From positions 3,638,172 to 3,702,171 of the forward strand of contig NC_056033.1 in the NCBI RefSeq assembly GCF_004379255.2: a DNA stretch of 64,000 nucleotides, read 5' to 3'. This stretch comes from Salvia splendens (lineage: Eukaryota > Streptophyta > Magnoliopsida > Lamiales > Lamiaceae). The notes beneath the pieces are model-generated. The model did not search any database, had not been told where the DNA came from, and saw only the letters and a program-made list of their open reading frames with translations. Position numbers and translations under genes: made by a program. Shown one piece after another: positions 10,486 through 21,505 of this stretch; within the stretch, counting starts at the first letter, position 1; each line of letters begins with the position of its first letter.

Positions 10486-12575
10486 GAGCATCTCCAATGC
10501 TGGCGGACGTCAAATAGCCGTCAAATAGCCTTCACACTGCCACATCATCAGCACTACAATTCTCCTGCCACATCAGCTTGCCACATCAACTGGACATCAA
10601 ATAGCCATCAAATAGCCTTCACACTACCTATCCACATCACTAATAACAATTATATAATTTAATTTACAATTGTATCAACATACATAATTTAATTTACGAG
10701 ACAAATACGGAAAATTCGAATAATAATATTAAAATTTAAAAAGTACATTACTTTTAAAAAAAAGTACAACAATTTAAAAAAATTACAAAAAGTAAAAAGT
10801 ACATTAATTTAAAAAAGTAAAACAAAATCACTCATCGCCGCCGTCCTCGTCTCCGTCGTCGCCCAACGCTTCTTCACTGCCGTCGCCGCCGCCTCCGTCG
10901 CCACCTACGCCGCGGCTATTCCCGCCGGTGTCCCTCCTCATCGCCTCCAGTTCTTCACGCTGGCTCTGGAGCAATACGCGAAGAAAATCCTTCACCTCGG
11001 GGTCCACCGCCGCTTGGAAGTCGGCTAAGGTCTTCACCATTTGAGCGCGCGTTTGTTGGCGCGCGAAGAATTTGAGCTCCTCGGTAGACCTGCCGAGGGG
11101 GGATGCCGAATGGACATCCTGGGAACTCGGTGTGCCCCCCCTCGCAACCTGCTGCGCCCGCCTTTGCCCAACCGGGCGAGGTCGGCGACCGAACGACCGA
11201 GGAGTCGGGACCTCCTGGGCCGTCTCGGGGAGGTCTGACGAACCACCGCTGCTGCCGCTATAATCTCCGGTATAGTTCAGTCTCTGCCTCTTCGGCCAGC
11301 CAGCGTCGACGCCTGCCCGGAATTTCTCCGACTCGTTGAGCACAACGTAGCAGTTCCAGTAGGTGAACTCATAGTACTTCTTATCCGGATCGGGGTAGGC
11401 TCTTTCCGCAATCCTCCTGCAGTCTTCCTCTGTTTGGCCACTGGTCTGCATGCGGAGGGCGTTGGCGTACAAACCCGAAAATCGAGAGACGCCAGCCCTG
11501 ATTCGGTCCCAGCACTTCCGGACCTCCTCCCCGGTGCACGGTCTCCCTTCAGGGCAAAATGCCCTGTAGGCTGCAGCTATCTTCGCCCACAAGTTGACGA
11601 TCCTCTGGTTGTTTGAAACGAGAGGATCGTCGCAAACACTCACCCACGCCTTGGCAACCGCAACGTTCTCCGCGTCCGTCCACTTCCTCCGGCCCCGGAT
11701 TTCGGCGCGGGGCTGCGACGACTCGCCGACCTTCTTCGCCTTGCCCTTCTTCTTACCCCGCCCTACTCCCTGGCTTTGAATGAGAGTTTCAGAAACGTCG
11801 TTAATATCAAAACCCAAGTCCGCTAAGGAGAAGGTCTCCGAATACTGTGCATCCGTTGGGGTCGATGTGTGCGAAGAACCGGTGGAAAAATCAAAAGTCG
11901 GCCGATAGGCGTTGTCCCCCCCGTGCGTCGCCTGCGACTGTGGAATCATATGTTGCGCCGGTGGCATCATCTGCTGCGCCGGTGGCTGCATGCCGGGTGC
12001 CCACCCCGGCATCATCTGCATAGGGGGCTGCATGCCGGGTGTCCACCCCGGAATCATCTGCTGCCACGGGTACACGTTGTAGTACCCGCTCATTGGAGGC
12101 CAACCACCTCCCCCAGGAGCCGGGGAAGTATGGGACCCTGCCCCGGGAGTCGGGGGCGTCTGAGACCCTACACCGGGAGCCGGGGGAGTCTGAGACCATC
12201 CCCCGGGATTAACTGGAGTACCTTCGTAGTTGTTCTCCATTGCTCGTTATTGATCTTGTACAGAAAGTAAGGTAGAGAGAGAGTACTCGTTAAAACAAGT
12301 GGTGCGAATGAAAATGAGGTTCAACGCGCGTATATATTGTGTTTTGCGAAAAAAAAAAAAAAAATATTTAAATCCGACGCCGGTTTGGCGCCGATCCGGG
12401 AGCCACAATGGCGCCCGTGAGGATCGGCGTGGGAACCGGCGTCAGCGCGGGAATCGGCATGGCGACGCCGATTTTGACGCCGATTTCGCCCACGCCGGTT
12501 CCAATGGTTCGGCGTCAAACCGGCGTGGGCGAAAAATCGGCGCTCCGGTGGTGACGCCGACCATTGGAGATGCTC
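10486..12575 (-). mobile_element. PIF/Harbinger element carrying only ORF1
   Basis: Its ends are exact 14-bp inverted repeats, GAGCATCTCCAATG and complement, flanked by a 3-bp duplication TGA (10,483-10,485 and 12,576-12,578). Length is 2,090 bp. It encodes one intact open frame on the minus strand, an ORF1-type Myb/SANT-like protein, and no transposase. A GC-rich subterminal region at 12,370-12,560 is built from repeated GACGCCG/CGGCGT-type motifs. The intact frame and perfect ends suggest a fairly young insertion. Confidence 0.85.
10828..12240 (-). CDS. Harbinger ORF1 protein, Myb/SANT-like DNA-binding (470 aa)
   Basis: The first ~150 residues are low-complexity and rich in Pro, Gly, Gln and Met, with repeated PGxGSQTPP and PGWxPGMQPPxQ units. 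A basic stretch (GRGKKKGKAKK, ~160-170) precedes a trihelix/Myb-SANT-like domain starting RGRRKWTDAENVAVAKAW (~185-300), which contains the CWDRI and YWNCY conserved tryptophans. The C-terminal part is a charged helix region (EELKFFARQQTRAQM, LQSQREELEAMRRD) and an acidic Gly-rich tail. This layout is that of ORF1 proteins of PIF/Harbinger transposons, which bind transposon ends or help transposase enter the nucleus. The frame is uninterrupted, and the ATG lies just inside the GC-rich subterminal region. Many genomes mis-annotate these as trihelix or glutathione S-transferase T3-like proteins. I see no host function. Confidence 0.85.
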   Translation of the reverse strand: MENNYEGTPVNPGGWSQTPPAPGVGSQTPPTPGAGSHTSPAPGGGGWPPMSGYYNVYPWQQMIPGWTPGMQPPMQMMPGWAPGMQPPAQQMMPPAQHMIPQSQATHGGDNAYRPTFDFSTGSSHTSTPTDAQYSETFSLADLGFDINDVSETLIQSQGVGRGKKKGKAKKVGESSQPRAEIRGRRKWTDAENVAVAKAWVSVCDDPLVSNNQRIVNLWAKIAAAYRAFCPEGRPCTGEEVRKCWDRIRAGVSRFSGLYANALRMQTSGQTEEDCRRIAERAYPDPDKKYYEFTYWNCYVVLNESEKFRAGVDAGWPKRQRLNYTGDYSGSSGGSSDLPETAQEVPTPRSFGRRPRPVGQRRAQQVARGGTPSSQDVHSASPLGRSTEELKFFARQQTRAQMVKTLADFQAAVDPEVKDFLRVLLQSQREELEAMRRDTGGNSRGVGGDGGGGDGSEEALGDDGDEDGGDE

Positions 12576-12578
12576 TGA

Positions 12579-14266
12579 AAAAATGCTCATATTCTACTTT
12601 TATTCCATTCGGTTTCTGTGTGATTGTTTATCTAATTTACACTCTTCTCCTCTTTTTTTTATCAGCTTCGGATTTCTGCAATTAATCTTTACATGTGTTT
12701 CTCCAAAAACCCTTCTTTTTTCCCAATTTTATCCCATTTTTATTTTAGAACGAAATTGGAAAATTTTCAATGACAGGCTAAGATGCTTTCTTTTTATGCT
12801 ATCGAATTAATATTAGCTAATTTTATTGCTTTTTTAACATGTAATGTATCTCATTCAAATTGATTCCTTCCATTATTAGCAGGGTTCCTTGAAGGCATGA
12901 TTAATCTTTGAAATTTAAGAAATTCTTTGTTTTCAACAGCTGTACATATTTATAGTTACATGATTTTGAATATATATACACATGTTTTGACTTTTCCATT
13001 TATGATTCCAATAAGATAGTATAAAGTTGTTTGAGGTACTTTAAACAAATTTGGTTTTCCTGAGCAAAATCTGTCAAGGTTGCAATAGATTATTTATTTG
13101 AATTACATATACTAGGAATTTGGAAAGCATTTGATTATGTGTATTTGTGTGTTATCTTATGATAAAATTATCAGAAAACACTGTCATTTTGCAGCACAGA
13201 ATCTGAGTGAATAATGCAAGCTTGAGATGTTGTCTCATCTTTAGGTACTATTAATGCTGCTGCATCTTCATCTGTATTTTCTCTTCATCACTCTGCCCAC
13301 TGTCCCCACACTCACATGACTATTCCTTCCATCCAGACACCTCGTGATCTTTATATCCAGTTTCTTATTTTATATAGGAGTATGTCACAAATTTATTACA
13401 AATAAACATAAATGTGCATAAATTGATTATGCACAATGCCCCTAAATTTTGAATCGAATGAGCCGTTTTGTTCTAGAATGAATTGACTTAAAACTAGTTA
13501 TGACAAGGATAATCTTTTGAATAGAAATAGGGAGATTCGGTCGTGATTTTTAATTTGATTTGGAGATATTCACTGATGACTATACAGATATATATCAATT
13601 TGAAAATTTTAATCATATTAAAATAATAATATTCATGAACTAGCTAGTTAAATGTAAATTACTCAAAAAGTCCAATTATGTACTATATTTATATCTGCCC
13701 TTAATTAATTAAATTGTGGTCGATACTGAGAATCAGGCCATTAATACATAGATTTGTTATTGTTATCATAGGTATAATTAATGTATATATGTCACATGTG
13801 TTTAAACTTTAAACTGCATTTGGTCTGCGTCGGTGTGGTTGAACTATATGGAACTTCTTTTTTTTTATATATAGTATATACATTAATGGTATATGTCACA
13901 TATTAAATTGTTCAATCTGAATCCGAAGCTGATACTGTTATTGGGCCTTTGATATGTAGATTTCATGAACTATATCGAAAAATTTCTAGGTTTGCATATG
14001 CATTTGTATGTAGCAAATTAATTTTTAATCTAATGGTGGTGTGACTTAAATGGTGGATTTTGTGAGTGGGAGACAAATAATGTTGTGGGCTATGTTTCTT
14101 GTAGAAGGGTTCATTTATTTGGCAATATTCCATAAATCTTTTTCAATCCCGAGTGAGGAACTTATACGAAATCAGAAATATGAATATTATTTCTGGATTT
14201 TTGTTTGTGGGGTTTTGTTACTATTACGTTTCTGGAATGAAACACTGATTTGATGATTTGAAGTGA
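12579..14266. other. Intergenic DNA; possible second exon of pri-miR167
   Basis: AT-rich sequence with no supported coding gene. A T-rich tract ends in TTTTGCAG at about 13,194. It could be the acceptor paired with the donor near 10,403, which would place the Harbinger element inside an intron of the primary miR167 transcript. The small frame at 14,050-14,253 has no recognisable domain. Confidence 0.4.
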
Positions 14267-14274
14267 CATCCAGC

Positions 14275-15241
14275 GATTGGCGGAGCCAGAGATTTCATAA
14301 TGGGGATCCAAAATTAAACTTCAAAAAAAATTACATAAATTAAATTATAAGGTTCAAAATGTAAAAGTCAAATGCAATCACATCATAACAGATAGCAATA
14401 TAAACAAAAAGCTGCTTCCTTTGTAACACTATATTCCAACCAATCCTTAAATTCATCAAACCAATGTGAGACAAATTTACGTTTTCGATTTCCATCTACT
14501 GTAGGACGAAAATCATGATTACGTGGTTGACACGGACCTTTAAGTAAGTAAGCTCTGCGAACTTGTTCTATTAAATTTGGTGGATAACTCATTATATCAG
14601 GTCGTTCTCCTGGATCACTTGGAAGATTCTCTAAATCAACCTTACTTTTATCTTCATTTGATAATTCTTGAGGTTGAAGAAGTGAAGGTTCAACTGATGA
14701 AGAATCAACGGAAGAAAGTTTCTTGAAATAACGATCCATATACCTACAAAAATAGTCAACACTGATTAAGTTCAAAATATTTGATATTTTCTGTATGCAA
14801 AACTATTAACACACACATCAAATAAAGAATTGGAGTTATAAAATTCCAACTACAGAACCACCGTAGTCCGTAGCCATTGAATTGCATAAGCTATCTTCTT
14901 TCTCCCCATTTGAATTATTATTGCAGCCAAACAAAAAAACAACCTATGTAGAAAAATTAATTGAATTATATTTGAGTTTTGAATATACCTAGTTCTAGTT
15001 TACCAGATTTCAGACTTGGAACGGCAGAATGAATACGCTAAATTCAGACTTGGATTGGAACGGCAGAATGAATAATCTAAATTAAGAGGCACGATTCATA
15101 TATATTTTGCTGAAACCTATCTCTAATATTATATTTATTATAAATTATAATTATTGTGAAATTACTAAAATACCCCTAAGTTTTTTAAGAATTAGTGGGG
15201 GGACCATGGGCCCCCCTGGCCCCACCCCCCCTCCGCCCCTG
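14275..15241 (-). mobile_element. hAT element remnant with transposase N-terminal piece
   Basis: It is flanked by a perfect 8-bp duplication CATCCAGC (14,267-14,274 and 15,242-15,249), diagnostic of hAT insertion. The ends (GATTGGCGGAGCC at left; CTCCGCCCCTG at right, i.e. CAGGGGCGGAG inward) are imperfect hAT-type inverted repeats. The interior carries part of a TTF/ZMYM1-type transposase on -. At 967 bp it is internally deleted. Confidence 0.8.
14383..14739 (-). pseudogene. hAT transposase (zinc finger MYM-type 1-like), N-terminal fragment
   Basis: The frame starts MDRYFKKLSSVD and contains GERPDIMSYPPNLIEQVRRAYL, followed by GPCQPRNHDFRP and RKRKFVSHWFDEFKDWLEYS and ending CLYCYLL before a stop. 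This is the N-terminal region of plant hAT transposases annotated as zinc finger MYM-type protein 1-like or TTF-domain proteins: the FP...RKF...W...WLEYS..K.AAFCLYCYLF zinc-finger region. The RNase H-like catalytic core and the dimerisation domain are absent, so it is non-functional. The methionine at 14,739 is preferred over an in-frame one 12 codons upstream because family members start MDRYF. Confidence 0.75.
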
Positions 15242-15271
15242 CATCCAGCTATATATACATTGGTGTAATTA

Positions 15272-16051
15272 GAGCATCCAAAACTGTGCTCTTGCCAATG
15301 AGCACGGTTGTGGGTCCGGCCCCACTTTTTTTATCTGCTTTTAGGCAAGAGCACAACACCCACATCCGTGCTCTTCCGCAAGGACGAGCACAAGGTCCCA
15401 CCATTCTATTATTCAATTTAAATAAAAACATTTCCATAATATTAAAATTCATTAAAAAAATCAAAATAATATTACAAATTACAAATAAAATAAAAATTAC
15501 ATAATTAAAATCCTAAAAAATAAAAATTACATAATTAAAATCCTAAAAATTAAAAATTACATAATTAAACTCATAAAATTTAAAAATTACATAACCAAAC
15601 CAATTGGGGTTCCAACCGTGGGACCCCGGGGTTGATCACCGTGGCCAGAAATTGTTATGTTGTAGGAGTGGAAGAAAGATTGAGAATGGAAATAAGAGAA
15701 TGTAGATGTGAGAATTGTGTAGTGTGGTGTGAATTTTTGGTGGAAAAAATTGAAAAATAAATTAAAAGTGGGCAGAAAACGGATATAATTTTTTGGGAAT
15801 TGGAAAAATATTTTTTTTTTATTTTTAATCGGTTTTTTTAAATTAAAAACCGATTTTTTTAAAAAAAATCAAATTGCCAACGGCTATGCCGTTGACCAAT
15901 CACCGCCTGCCACGTCGCCTGCTCGCTGGCACGGACGTGCTCGATTAATCGAGCAGTGCCGTGCCAGCGGCGCTAGCGCAGCGACGGACAGCGTCTCTGT
16001 GCCGCTGGCACCGACGGACGGACGAGTTGCAGCTCGCCGTTGTGAATGCTC
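15272..16051 (-). mobile_element. PIF/Harbinger non-autonomous element (780 bp)
   Basis: It starts GAGCATCC and ends GAATGCTC, flanked by TTA on both sides (15,269-15,271 and 16,052-16,054). Its left arm (TGTGCTCTTGCC, GAGCACGGTTGTGGG, AAGAGCACAACACCCAC) is the inverse of the right arm of the 45,242-46,781 transposase element. Its right arm carries the same compound hairpin, so it is an internally deleted sister of that family. It has no intact open frame. Confidence 0.8.
15924..15969. repeat. Compound subterminal hairpin of Harbinger family 2
   Basis: Outer stem CGCTGGCACGG pairs with CCGTGCCAGCG. A 3-nt internal loop follows on each side, then the perfect inner palindrome TGCTCGATT/AATCGAGCA. 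The same architecture recurs at 45,285-45,330. Confidence 0.85.
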
Positions 16052-16054
16052 TTA

Positions 16055-17087
16055 TTCATATGTTACAAATATATAGAGCCATAATTTTTTCTCAACAAAT
16101 TTGTGCAAGATATCCAAAGTCTTGTGTGTATATGATTAGACAACTCAAAATTAAGATCTAAATACTTATTCAATAAATAAGTATGATTAAATATGTTAAA
16201 TTGTCATTAAAAATTGAATTTTAGATCTGAATCTTGACTTGTCTCGTAGTGAGACCGGATCACATGAACATGAATTTTTGAGTCATAATAATGGCAGCTT
16301 TATCCAATAGCAGGCTGTAAATCTGCAACAAGAAATCTCTCTGCTAATAATCAATACGCTTAATCGCAAAAAAAAAAGAGTTTAATAGATCACAAAAAAT
16401 AAATCTATTTGCTAATAGTAGTCAATACGACATTAGGGCATTCAATTAAAGCCAGTCCAAAAATACGCAAGTTTTAAACACTTAACTGCGAGTGTTTATT
16501 GCCATTTTCATAGCCTTGCATACTCATAAATACATAAATCTTTAATAAAATATATCTTAAATACTTAACAATAATCATATATTCATATGGAGTATATTAT
16601 TTTCCATTTCTTTTCCTGAATCTACATTACAATTTTGATTGAAAAAATTTGATTTCAGAAAATGGGTTTGTGAGAATTCAGACAGTAAGAATAGTAGGGA
16701 TTATAAGAAGTGTCAAATGTATATTAGATTAATAACTCTTCCACTTGATGACTGTTTAAATCTGAGGCACTTATTAGGAGACAAAACAAAATTAATAGGA
16801 GACAATTTGCATCTCTTTTGAAAAATTTGATAATTTTTTTAACATATTTGTCTCTTTTCTAGATTTTTTTGCCAAAGTAAGTCAACAAATTTTGATGAAT
16901 TAAAAAGCTTCCAGAATGGTTATTATCAGCAGAAACTACTGCTAGCCATTTTTTACATCACTGATCAGTAGAGGAGGATAAAAAGCTGCAAGCATTTTTA
17001 CATCAAACATTTACAAAGAAAGGCCTTAATTTGCTATGCATGCTTTAAACCCTCATCACTACTAAACCCTAGCTACTGCTGCTTCCT
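16055..17087. other. 3' flank of the AGO10-like gene, no other gene seen
   Basis: AT-rich sequence. The part next to 17,088 is presumably the 3' untranslated region of the AGO10-like transcript, which runs leftward. No other coding or RNA feature was recognised. Confidence 0.5.
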
Positions 17088-20000
17088 TCAACAATAAAAC
17101 ATCACTCTCTTTACATTTTCTTTGAGGGCCGGTAGGGGACGAACACCCAACTCTCCCGCCACTCGTGAGCCTTCCTGCAAGTCCGGTTCCATGTAAAATC
17201 TTGCCCGGAAAGCCGCCAAATGAGCATAATAAGCTGGAGGAACTGTCAAAAACCAATAAAACAAAGAATGACTATTTTGCACAAAAGCATCTCTTTAGAA
17301 ACATATAAGTATAATATTACAAAAATCAGTTTATATCATGACTTACCGACTGATACTGAACGCGTGCACCTGGCATATGTATAACAGAGGTTGTTCGTCA
17401 ACATCTGAATCCCATCTGCAGTGAAATTGTTCTCGTCCCAGAGTACATGATAATGTGCAGGCCGGCTCGTTCCCTGCAAGTTGCACGATAAAATGGACAT
17501 TAGACGAAAGCCTATGGAACTTGCGGGCAAGCACTGTTTTGAAATGCACAATTACCTGAATTCCTGCATGACTACATAAGTAGAAGTCGAATTCGGTTGG
17601 ATGGCAGATTTTGGAATCAACAACAGTGCCTGCATAGAAACAAGAAAGTTATACGCATATCATATTCGACGAAAACAAAATGTACAAAATCTATGATATA
17701 GGTATTCTGCACAATAATAAGTAAACCTGGTAAAATATTTCCACTTCTGTCAGTGCTGCTCTTGTCTCTATGATTGTTCGCAAACAGTCTCGTATGGTGT
17801 CGCTTTTGAACTATGATAAATGTCACTGGTGGTTGGTAATTTGGCTCCAACGATGCACACGCCTGCATATTTTTGGGTTGTTAAGGGTAAAAACAAGGAA
17901 ATAGACACGAAAATAGTGTTACATTGTAGCTAACTAACCTTTCGTATAGCATCCAACTCAAACAGTAGCACTTGGTAAAATTGCCCTTCACTCACACCAT
18001 CCCTGCTTACATTAAAGTTAAAAATCAGATAAATATAAAAAAGAAATATTAAAAAATGCCGAAAATAAACCAGTTGAGTCGATTAAGGTCAGAATGTACA
18101 AGTGACCTGTAAAATATAATCCTCTGTGGTTTTTGACCAGTCGCTTTCCGGAAAGAAACCAAAAGATCCCTGCAGAGAGTGAAAAGTGTGATAGTCAAGA
18201 GTCGACGAGAAGGTCATAGGCGCACAAAACGAGCAACAAACGGAACATTTAAGGAGCGAAATCAGAGGCGTGGGAGAGTGGAATAACGTGTACCTGACCA
18301 TGCCTCCGCTGACTGTGCCACGAATAGGATCTTGCCAAGTCTTGTACAAATCTTGGATCAACTCTTGTCGGTGAGCTTGAGCACAAACTAATCCTGCATA
18401 CTTCGTCACCTCGGGCCAATCTTGAGATGCTACAACCTACATTCCGGTGACATACTTTAGCAACTTGAAAGGATCCTAAAGTTACTACTACTATATTGAG
18501 AAACGAGGGCCTCATTTAGAAACATTACAGCTGCAATGGAAGGACTGGATTCCTCTCCATTTTCAGGATGTGTCACATCTGCTCCGAATATAATTGTCGG
18601 TATGTCACTGACAAGAGGTATTCGGCAGCTAATAGCATCCAACAGAACCGTGTTTCTACCACCCATCTGTTGAACATGATACATGTTTATAGATAGGATT
18701 TGAGACAAAATGGAAGTATTGCTGATCTTTAGGACCAGATGTCACACCTTAACATTTATTTTCAACGATACGTTTGCCAAGTATTGCTTGTTCATCTTGA
18801 AAACATGCTTTGTCAAACAGCATTGGGATATCAAACCAAGGTCAGTTTCACATATACGCTTCAGGTCACCTATCACCACAGAAATCAATGTCATATATAT
18901 TTATCGGGAAGAGAAAATCAAAACGTCTCCTTTCTCAAAATCGTACCATATAGGGACCCGTTGTTGTCAGGCAGAATAGCCAACAGAAGATCCAACTCTT
19001 TTCCTTTCAACTTGTTCATACATGCATGATAAACATGTTTCAAAGCTTTCTCGACTTGATCTGGCCGAGCATTGTAGAAAGGAATAACCGGTTCTGGACT
19101 AAATTCCTAAAAGGACGTGACAGCTTTAGTCAGATTATGTATAGTAAAGACATAGATACGAGGACAGTGTTAATATCAAGGAAAAGGGTGCCCCACCATG
19201 CCGGATACTTGACACATTTGGGCCAGCTCATTACAGAATCCTCGAGCAACGCTATCTTGAACACTTCGTGAGAAATTAACGCATGCCCACCGGCTAACAG
19301 TCATGCCATTGATCATTTTCTGTGGAGATATAATATCATCATGATTAGATATAATGGAATTATATGTGACATATTGATAGTATAGTGACAAAAGCAACAA
19401 AAAGTACCTTGTTCATCATATTCCACTGGCCAACTTGTGGCAAGCAATCCTTTTCCTTTCCAGACTCGTGATATTTCAACTGAAAATAACAGGCAAGTTA
19501 ACGGTTGAATCTTTTAAGCATTTTTAACGGAAAATATATGATTCCGGAGGCAGCATCTCACCCATGGGGCAGGGAGAACTCTCGCCTCCACTGTTGCCAG
19601 TTTCTCACTGATCCTAATTCCGAACTCCTTGGCATAAGGATCTTGATCGTAGCCATTGTGTTGGACAGTCTGCATTGCAAGAAATTGAGCAAATAATCAT
19701 TTCATAATCATGGTCATGGTAGCTGTAAATATACAATTATTAACTACCCCAATCCTCAGAAAGAAATGTTAGAACTATGATCAATACCAAAGAGATCAGA
19801 ACAAAACTCCTATTCAGATGTCTTAACTTACATATAAGATTATGCATACGATAAGTGGAGAGGCGGACAAAACAAAAGGCATCTGTTACCTGTAGTATGT
19901 CATTTTCCCGGTCCCGTGGTCTTTGGCAAGTGACCTTTAAAAGGGAGGTGATTTGTTTTTCGCTCAACCTCTTGGTATACCTTTGGCCCTCAACGATTTT

Positions 20001-21071
20001 ACATGCCTGAAATATAGAGTATTACGCGACTACTAGGCAATAAAAGAAGGACAAAATCTTACAAACCAAGCACCAACTTCAGACCTCCATAGGCAAATAG
20101 TTTGCCTTCTTCTGGTTTCCTACTTGAAGGCAAGGCAAATGAGTATACTGAATCGTGAATCCATACATCTCTTGGAAATATTCAACAACTGACTTCATAG
20201 TTGAGTTATCATCAACTGGAAATCTGAAAGGGCGGAAAGGGCATTTTACTATAACTGCAGGAACAACTTTTAATGAGACACAAATCAACTTGAAAGAATG
20301 TTCTCCCCAAACTTACACTAGCTCTCTAGTTGGTTGAGTTGTGATGCCAGAAACTCGATATTTTCTTCGTACATCCCCTCTGTGGGTCACTTCAACTTTC
20401 ACTCCTCTAAGGCCCTTCTTGACCTGAAACAAAAAGAAGGGTTTATTCGCATGAAAAAGCTAAAGAATAATCTATCGGGGACAATCAGATCAAGTGAACA
20501 CTACCTTAACACGGTCTGAATCAGACAATGTCCTCGACAAGACATCTTTCCCCAACAGTTGGGCAACATATTCAATTACTGGAAGTGCCTCAATAAATGC
20601 AGCTGAAGCCATATCTATCATTCGGAAACATAGAACGTTATACGGAGAAAACAGTCAACTGCAAATACACCACTCATATATGCAACCAATCGTAAAAATT
20701 TGACATGAAAATACCTATGTTTAGTGACAGGCCCATTTGAGTAGGCCTTATGCTCTGATAAAATCCACACCATGCCTCTAAACCATCACCAAGCTTTTGT
20801 GGTCTACGAATATCAGGAGAAAAGAACGACCTTCCCACAGGGCAGAATCTATTACGTACAAAAGGATAGAAAATTTTCAGCATCCAATTCAAATTATAAT
20901 ATGATGCTTATCATTCAGTGACTATAAGGCCTAAAACGGTAAAACCACCATACATGACCATATCTGACAATGGTTCATTTCGACATTACATCAGTTTGTT
21001 ATACCTTTTCATCGAGAGCTCTCTCAACACAATGTCAAGAATCTGAAGAGCATCTCTCGGACCATCCGCCT
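17088..21071 (-). CDS. AGO10: AGO10-like, remainder of N domain, PAZ, MID and PIWI
   Basis: This part resumes the frame at CAG GCG GAT ([13 protein letters not shown]) and carries the linker ([13 protein letters not shown]), PAZ ([18 protein letters not shown] to [16 protein letters not shown]), MID ([19 protein letters not shown]) and PIWI domains. The PIWI catalytic residues look intact: Asp in [13 protein letters not shown], Asp in [13 protein letters not shown] and His in the [15 protein letters not shown] segment. The gene is split into 18 complete exons plus the rest of exon 3. Without the upstream exons it has no natural start. It could be expressed only from a cryptic promoter, such as the LTR, which reads in the same direction. 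All splice sites are canonical, so decay has not begun. Confidence 0.85.
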
Positions 21072-21076
21072 GTTTA

Positions 21077-21505
21077 TGTTAGAGTTAAGGCCACCGGAGT
21101 ATGCGAGCACAGGGAGTACTCAAGTCTGTCACTTTACGGGACACACTAATTGTTGACACAGATAGAATCAGCGTGTAAAGGAAATAAGAACCCGGCTTTA
21201 TTGATAAACTAACTGGAATTGAAATGAATTGAGAGAACAATCCTCACCAAGGAGGCCTGCGTCTAAACGCCCAAAATACTGATTTCCCAAGATGCCTTTT
21301 TCCTCTCTCGGTTCCTCAATATTTAAAGGCTTACAAATAACTGATAATGCTAAAAAGATGCAACAATAAATCAGGAAATAAATCAGGAAATATCATCTAA
21401 CTACTGCCGAGATTTTCCAGCTTTGACTCCTTCTTTTACTCAGCCGTTTGGTTGGGCCAAACTACCTCCCTGCTTCCCCGCTTGTAGACTCTCCAGCGCG
21501 TATCA
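21077..21505 (-). repeat. 3' LTR of the chromovirus
   Basis: 429-bp direct repeat of 25,997-26,425. The polyprotein stop codon lies inside it, so the last ~23 codons of the protein are LTR-encoded. The purine-rich GGCGGGGGC just before the LTR (minus strand) is the likely polypurine tract. Confidence 0.95.

Noticed and set aside
10828..12240. Host trihelix transcription factor gene
   Set aside because: The gene lies wholly between perfect Harbinger inverted repeats with a 3-bp duplication, and the protein has the ORF1 layout.
13190..13280. Second microRNA near GCTGCTGCATCTTCATCTG
   Set aside because: It resembles part of a miR172-type sequence only superficially, and no pairing arm was found.
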